A program made the translations under genes and the position numbers. Below are positions 61,501-64,000 of a stretch of DNA of 64,000 nucleotides, piece after piece. The notes below the pieces were generated by a model that was not told the origin of the DNA, did no database searches, and saw only the letters and a program-made list of their open reading frames with translations. Location: assembly GCA_034211275.1 (NCBI GenBank), contig JAXHTF010000013.1, positions 1-64,000 on the forward strand, written 5' to 3'. The first letter of the stretch is position 1; the number at the start of each line of letters is the position of its first letter. The stretch is from Acidobacteriota bacterium (GTDB lineage Bacteria; Acidobacteriota; Thermoanaerobaculia; Multivoradales; JAHZIX01).

Positions 61501-62385
61501 GAAGGATCTTGGTCGCAAGGTCTGGAGCGCCTGGAGCGGGCCGAGGAGTTGCTGCGGGAGCGCTGCACCGGTGTCACCTGGGAGCTCAACACCGCCGTCC
61601 TCTTCCAGCTCCGCTGCCGCCTCTTCTTGGGCAGCTACGCCGTCATCGATCGCCGTCTGCCGCGGTTGCTGCGAGAGGTCCAGGAGCGCGGCGACCTTTA
61701 TGCCGAGACCAATCTGCGCAGCCGCGTCACCTGGGTGGTGTGGCTGGTGCGGGACGAGCCAAGCCTGGCGGAGGAAGAGGTTTCCAGCTCGCTGGAACGC
61801 TGGTCCCAGCAGGGCTTCCACCTCCAGCACTATTGGCACATGATCGGTACCGTCGAAGTGGGGCTCTACACCGGCCGCTGTGTCGGCGCCTGGCGAGCCC
61901 TGCAACCCTTGTGGCAGCAGCTGGAGAGCTCATTGCTCCTGCGCATCGAGCTGACCCGCCTGGAGGGGCTCCACGTCAAAGCACGCTGTGCCCTGGCTGC
62001 GGCGGTTCAGCTCGGTCCCCAGGGCGGGGAGACGACGGCCCTGCTGCGCGCCGTCGCCAAGGCTTTGCGGGCTCTGCGCCGACCCCGGGTCAGCTGGAGC
62101 GATGCCCTGGCGGATTTGGTGGAGGCGGGGCTGCTGGCGTTCAAGGGGCGGCGCAGGGCCAGTGCGAAGCTCTTGGAGAGGACCGCTGCCCGTTTGGAAG
62201 AGCTGGACATGGTCCTCTTTGCCCTCGCCGCCCGCCGCCGGCTGGGACAGCTGCGGGGCGGAGAGGCAGGCAACCTGGAAGTCGTGGACTGCGACAGCCG
62301 GATGGCCGAGGAGGGGATCAAGAACCCCGGCGCCATGGCGGACGTCTTGGCCCCGGGAGGCTGGGTGGAGACCGCCTCTCCATAA
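58531..62385 (+). CDS. Giant Ser/Thr protein kinase fused to STAND/AAA ATPase and TPR-like region (CTG start)
   Basis: A 1284-residue protein. Kinase domain, about residues 10-290: GSGAAGAV loop (17-24), VALK (Lys39), HCDLKPSN (Asp166), DLG in place of DFG (Asp184), GTPAYMSPEQAAG. Then a PknK/MalT-type NTPase (about 318-690) with Walker A GTSGMGKSAL (349-358) and Walker B PLVLFIDDLQWGD. The rest is helical TPR-like repeats (RLYREAVDLNTDRQRLPELKECLADAL). No ATG, GTG or TTG exists in frame between the stop at 58483 and GTG 58600, which would remove the ATP-binding glycine loop; CTG 58531, eight bases after GAAGGGA, is the best start. Confidence 0.85.
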   Translation: MRDFEGTERFKVQRKLGSGAAGAVYEVYDRERQGIVALKTLRQVDPAALYRFKKEFRALADVSHPNLVQLYELLNDGERWFFTMELVKGRTWSEFLFGTEPPRHGSTEDRTPTLIHLDPEEELEDDPEPPPELSELPTTPERLRRALRQLVRGLVALHGAGKLHCDLKPSNVLMRRDGRLVLVDLGLVRDLMAQRIYESLEDDIVGTPAYMSPEQAAGLRVTEASDWYSVGVMLYEALTGRLPFTGTVMKILTDKQKVDPTAPAALLPDVPEELSALCMDLLQREPSQRPKGPEILERLGEGPDEPDPVPLGSSAAAAPFIGRQRHLEVLEQAFQDSRRGRTVALFVHGTSGMGKSALVHRFLEDLHLREEDAVVLAGRCFQRESMPFKAFDSMIDTLSRYLRRLPRHEAAVLLPYNVLALARLFPVLLRVKAVAEAKRRVLEIPDSGELRRRAFSALRELFLRLSDRHPLVLFIDDLQWGDVDSAALLQELLRPPDPPPLLLIACFRSEEVLTSPLLRTFFSTELTRAATEVRELAVKELEPEESVTLARRLLGESSDTAVPGAQTLAATIAREAGGNPFFIDALVRYAQAVVARGKSGASPEAEEPRKVGKATVERAVGEATVERAVLARLERLPPEARRLLGVLAVAGRPLRLRVAAAAAVIEEELQSALAALRALQLVRMRGARDSEEIEPYHDRIRQVVLDSMSPERSTAYHRSLARTLQASGTGDPETLARHFREAGDYSAAAHYAAQAADRAVEALAFDRAARLYREAVDLNTDRQRLPELKECLADALANAGRGAEAAQIYLAAADDAPESRALELRRRAAEQFLISGRIDKGLATVRHVLRNVGIELPATPARAKTSLLLRRLRLRLRGLRYRPRLAEEIPVSLALRIDTCWAVSVGLGLVDPIRGMDFGTRALLLALDSGDLYRIARSLAIEVGYCATGGSRRRRRTEYLVRTSMRLSQEVQRPHALALSTLTAGVAAYLEGSWSQGLERLERAEELLRERCTGVTWELNTAVLFQLRCRLFLGSYAVIDRRLPRLLREVQERGDLYAETNLRSRVTWVVWLVRDEPSLAEEEVSSSLERWSQQGFHLQHYWHMIGTVEVGLYTGRCVGAWRALQPLWQQLESSLLLRIELTRLEGLHVKARCALAAAVQLGPQGGETTALLRAVAKALRALRRPRVSWSDALADLVEAGLLAFKGRRRASAKLLERTAARLEELDMVLFALAARRRLGQLRGGEAGNLEVVDCDSRMAEEGIKNPGAMADVLAPGGWVETASP

Positions 62386-62442
62386 ACCGGCGCCGCTCGC
62401 GGCGTCCTCGTTCTAGCAACCAACGAAATCGAGAGCCCTACG

Positions 62443-63666
62443 ATGACGGATACTTCGCTACACGACCGGCCGGTGCTCAAGATCGTCGGCGACTCCGGCG
62501 CTCATCATCAACCTCGACCGCTGGCGACGGCGGAGGAATGGAGGCTGAAGGTTTCCGGTGCCGTGGAGCGTCCGGGAAGCTTCGATCTCGGAGATCTGGG
62601 GCGGCTGGCCACCGAGGATCGCCCGGTGCCCATCACCTGCGTCTCCGCCGCCAAGATCACTCCTGACGGCAGGCCGGTGGTCTTCCGCGGCACGCCCTTC
62701 GCCGCCGTCGCTCGGGAGGTGGGGGTAGAGTCTCAGGGCGGTGAAGGGGGCAGCGTCTCGACCGATACACTCGAGCTTTCCGGTGTTACCGTGCAGCTCA
62801 TCAGCCGCGCGCCGGCGACCCTGGGCTCCCGCAGCGAGCGTCACCACACCTTCATGAGCCTCGAAGACTGCCTGGATCCCCAGCAAGGGCTGCTGCTCGC
62901 CATCCACCTCGACGGCGAGCCCCTGCCGTACCCCAACGGCGGTCCCCTGCGGGCGGCTTTCGGCCCCGCCTTCTTCTTCTACAAGAGCATCAAATGGCTG
63001 GAAGAAATCCGGCTGGTGCGTCAGCCGCTGGAGGACTCCCGGGGCACCTGGGAGGAGTACGCCGGCTACCACGTGCGGGCGCGGGTGGCTCAGGGCGAGC
63101 GTTTCGAGCCCCGCATGCACCGCATTCTGGCGGCGGAGGAAGGCAGCGACGGGCTGATCTCCGACACCCTCGAGTTGGTGCCCCGGGAGCGCTGGCAGGA
63201 GGTCTTCGAGGAGTGCTGGCGCCGGCGGGATTTCAGCCGCCTCTCCGCCGCTCAGCTGCACAAAATGTTCGGGCCGCTGCCCAAGAGCTTCGTCGGCTGC
63301 CGCTTCCACGACGGCCCCTTCCGAGCCAAGCTACGGGGAACCAGCTTCGCCAGCACCGACTTCACCGGCGTCGATCTCGCCGGCTGCAACTTCTCTTTGA
63401 CCAAATTCACCAACGCCCGCTTCAGTCGCGAGGGTGCTGACCCCGCCGATCTGAGCTGCTGCGATTTCGAGGGCGCCTACTTCAACAACGCCCACCTCCA
63501 GGGAGTCTCCATGGCCGGGGCTTCCCTGAGCAACGCCACCTTCTTCGGTCCCCGGGATTTCGACAAACCCACGGACCGGGTGCGCGGCCTCGACGTGCGC
63601 GAGGCTCTCCAGCTGGAGCCCCGCACCGCCCAATGGTTGGAGCGCAACGGGGCGCTGGTTTCCTGA
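62443..63666 (+). CDS. Fusion: sulfite-oxidase-like molybdopterin-binding domain plus pentapeptide repeats
   Basis: A 407-residue protein. Residues about 33-195 match the oxidoreductase molybdopterin-binding fold of sulfite oxidase/YedY proteins: WRLKVSGAVERPGSFDLGDLGRL, VPITCVSA (Cys66, the molybdenum ligand position), LLLAIHLDGEPLPYPNGGPLRAAFG and FFYKSIKWLEEIRLV. Residues about 285-370 are pentapeptide repeats (FASTDFTGVDLAGCNFSLTKF, DFEGAYFNNAHLQGVSMAGASL). No signal peptide is visible, so it is probably cytoplasmic. It follows the kinase by 57 bases. The pairing of these domains is uncommon as far as I know. Confidence 0.78.
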   Translation: MTDTSLHDRPVLKIVGDSGAHHQPRPLATAEEWRLKVSGAVERPGSFDLGDLGRLATEDRPVPITCVSAAKITPDGRPVVFRGTPFAAVAREVGVESQGGEGGSVSTDTLELSGVTVQLISRAPATLGSRSERHHTFMSLEDCLDPQQGLLLAIHLDGEPLPYPNGGPLRAAFGPAFFFYKSIKWLEEIRLVRQPLEDSRGTWEEYAGYHVRARVAQGERFEPRMHRILAAEEGSDGLISDTLELVPRERWQEVFEECWRRRDFSRLSAAQLHKMFGPLPKSFVGCRFHDGPFRAKLRGTSFASTDFTGVDLAGCNFSLTKFTNARFSREGADPADLSCCDFEGAYFNNAHLQGVSMAGASLSNATFFGPRDFDKPTDRVRGLDVREALQLEPRTAQWLERNGALVS

Positions 63667-63701
63667 TCTGACCAAGACACGACCGGGCCGCGAGATCTTC
63701 C

Positions 63702-64000
63702 TCAGACGTCGGCGATCTTCTCCCACGGGAAGTCGGGACGCCCGTAGTGGCCGTAGGCGGCGGTGTCGTAATAGTGCCAGCCCTGGGGCTGGAAGAGCTG
63801 CAGGTGCTCGGCGATGAAGGTCGGCGACAGATCGGCGAAGTGCTCGTGCACCCAGGAGGAGAGATCCTTGCCGGTCTCGGTCATCGCGGTGACCATCTCC
63901 GGCTGGTGCTTGCCGATGCCGTAGGCGACCTGCACGGTGCATTCCTTGGCGTCGCCGATGCCGTGGGCGACGATGGTCTTGGCGATGTGCCGGCACATGT
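63702..64000 (-). CDS. metK: S-adenosylmethionine synthetase, C-terminal end (cut by window end)
   Basis: The last 99 residues of MetK: CRHIAKTIVAHGIGDAKECTVQVAYGIGKHQPEMVTAMTETGKD, then the PEGSGRRDF-like C-terminal end HYGRPDFPWEKIADV. MetK makes SAM from methionine and ATP. The 5' end is beyond the window. It is convergent with the molybdopterin-domain gene, 35 bases apart. Confidence 0.92.
   Translation of the reverse strand, partial: MCRHIAKTIVAHGIGDAKECTVQVAYGIGKHQPEMVTAMTETGKDLSSWVHEHFADLSPTFIAEHLQLFQPQGWHYYDTAAYGHYGRPDFPWEKIADV

Overview
The window is GC-rich, densely packed bacterial DNA from a Gram-negative (outer-membrane) organism. It encodes BamD, a CpoB/YbgF-like protein, RseP, lipoproteins with clear lipoboxes and many secreted proteins. 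Acidobacteriota is the best guess (Thermoanaerobaculia- or Holophagae-like). The strongest clue is the duplicated C-terminal domain of the beta-helix protein at 7076-9988, whose pattern (LCLNQDRFKLGVDW, DTGYFFFF, NVELVVK, FWAFAGGLTNV) I associate with secreted proteins of that phylum; this is recalled knowledge, not a search result. No rRNA, tRNA, CRISPR array, prophage or intact insertion sequence was recognised.

Layout. 1-6.9 kb: end of an alanine dehydrogenase, a CoA-transferase, a metal-transport pair (CDF exporter and P1B-type ATPase, convergent), a small membrane protein, and a secreted metzincin protease with a companion protein behind a strong promoter. 7-14.4 kb: a large secreted beta-helix protein, a DUF6794-like lipoprotein, a HicA/HicB toxin-antitoxin pair and a calcium-type P-type ATPase. 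14.5-23.1 kb: a PCMT/erythromycin-esterase fusion, a secreted M36 protease, a lipoprotein, a PLP decarboxylase, TatA and a lytic transglycosylase. 23.4-34.2 kb (minus strand): envelope and housekeeping genes, namely a Fis-type regulator, a LysM protein, cpoB-like, bamD, rpe, a PASTA protein, rseP, cdsA, uppS, truA and a GT87-like mannosyltransferase. 34.2-45.6 kb: a GT2 glycosyltransferase, an XRE regulator, a secreted protein with two duplicated halves, DNA polymerase II, carbamate kinase with a YfcC-family carrier, a Gfo/Idh/MocA oxidoreductase, a VapBC45-like toxin-antitoxin pair, and a HIT protein with a previously hidden 58-residue gene after it.

45.9-64 kb holds the least ordinary material. 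A TolB-like propeller protein carries a 162-bp palindromic MITE-like element inserted in frame inside its signal peptide, with an apparent CTAG target duplication. Next is a five-gene minus-strand operon: MoxR ATPase, a TraB/DUF5682-like protein, a transglutaminase, a large carboxypeptidase-regulatory-domain protein and a PDZ protein. Divergent from it is an ECF sigma factor / putative anti-sigma / PDZ operon. Then come a cluster of related GC-rich palindromes, a giant Ser/Thr kinase-STAND ATPase that apparently starts at CTG, a molybdopterin-domain/pentapeptide-repeat fusion, and the C-terminal end of metK.

How it works together: the 25-34 kb block builds and monitors the envelope (lipid II carrier, CDP-diacylglycerol, site-2 protease, outer-membrane assembly). 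The secreted proteases and the beta-helix protein suggest a life of degrading external protein and polymer. The last 17 kb is dominated by signalling and regulated extracytoplasmic protein handling.
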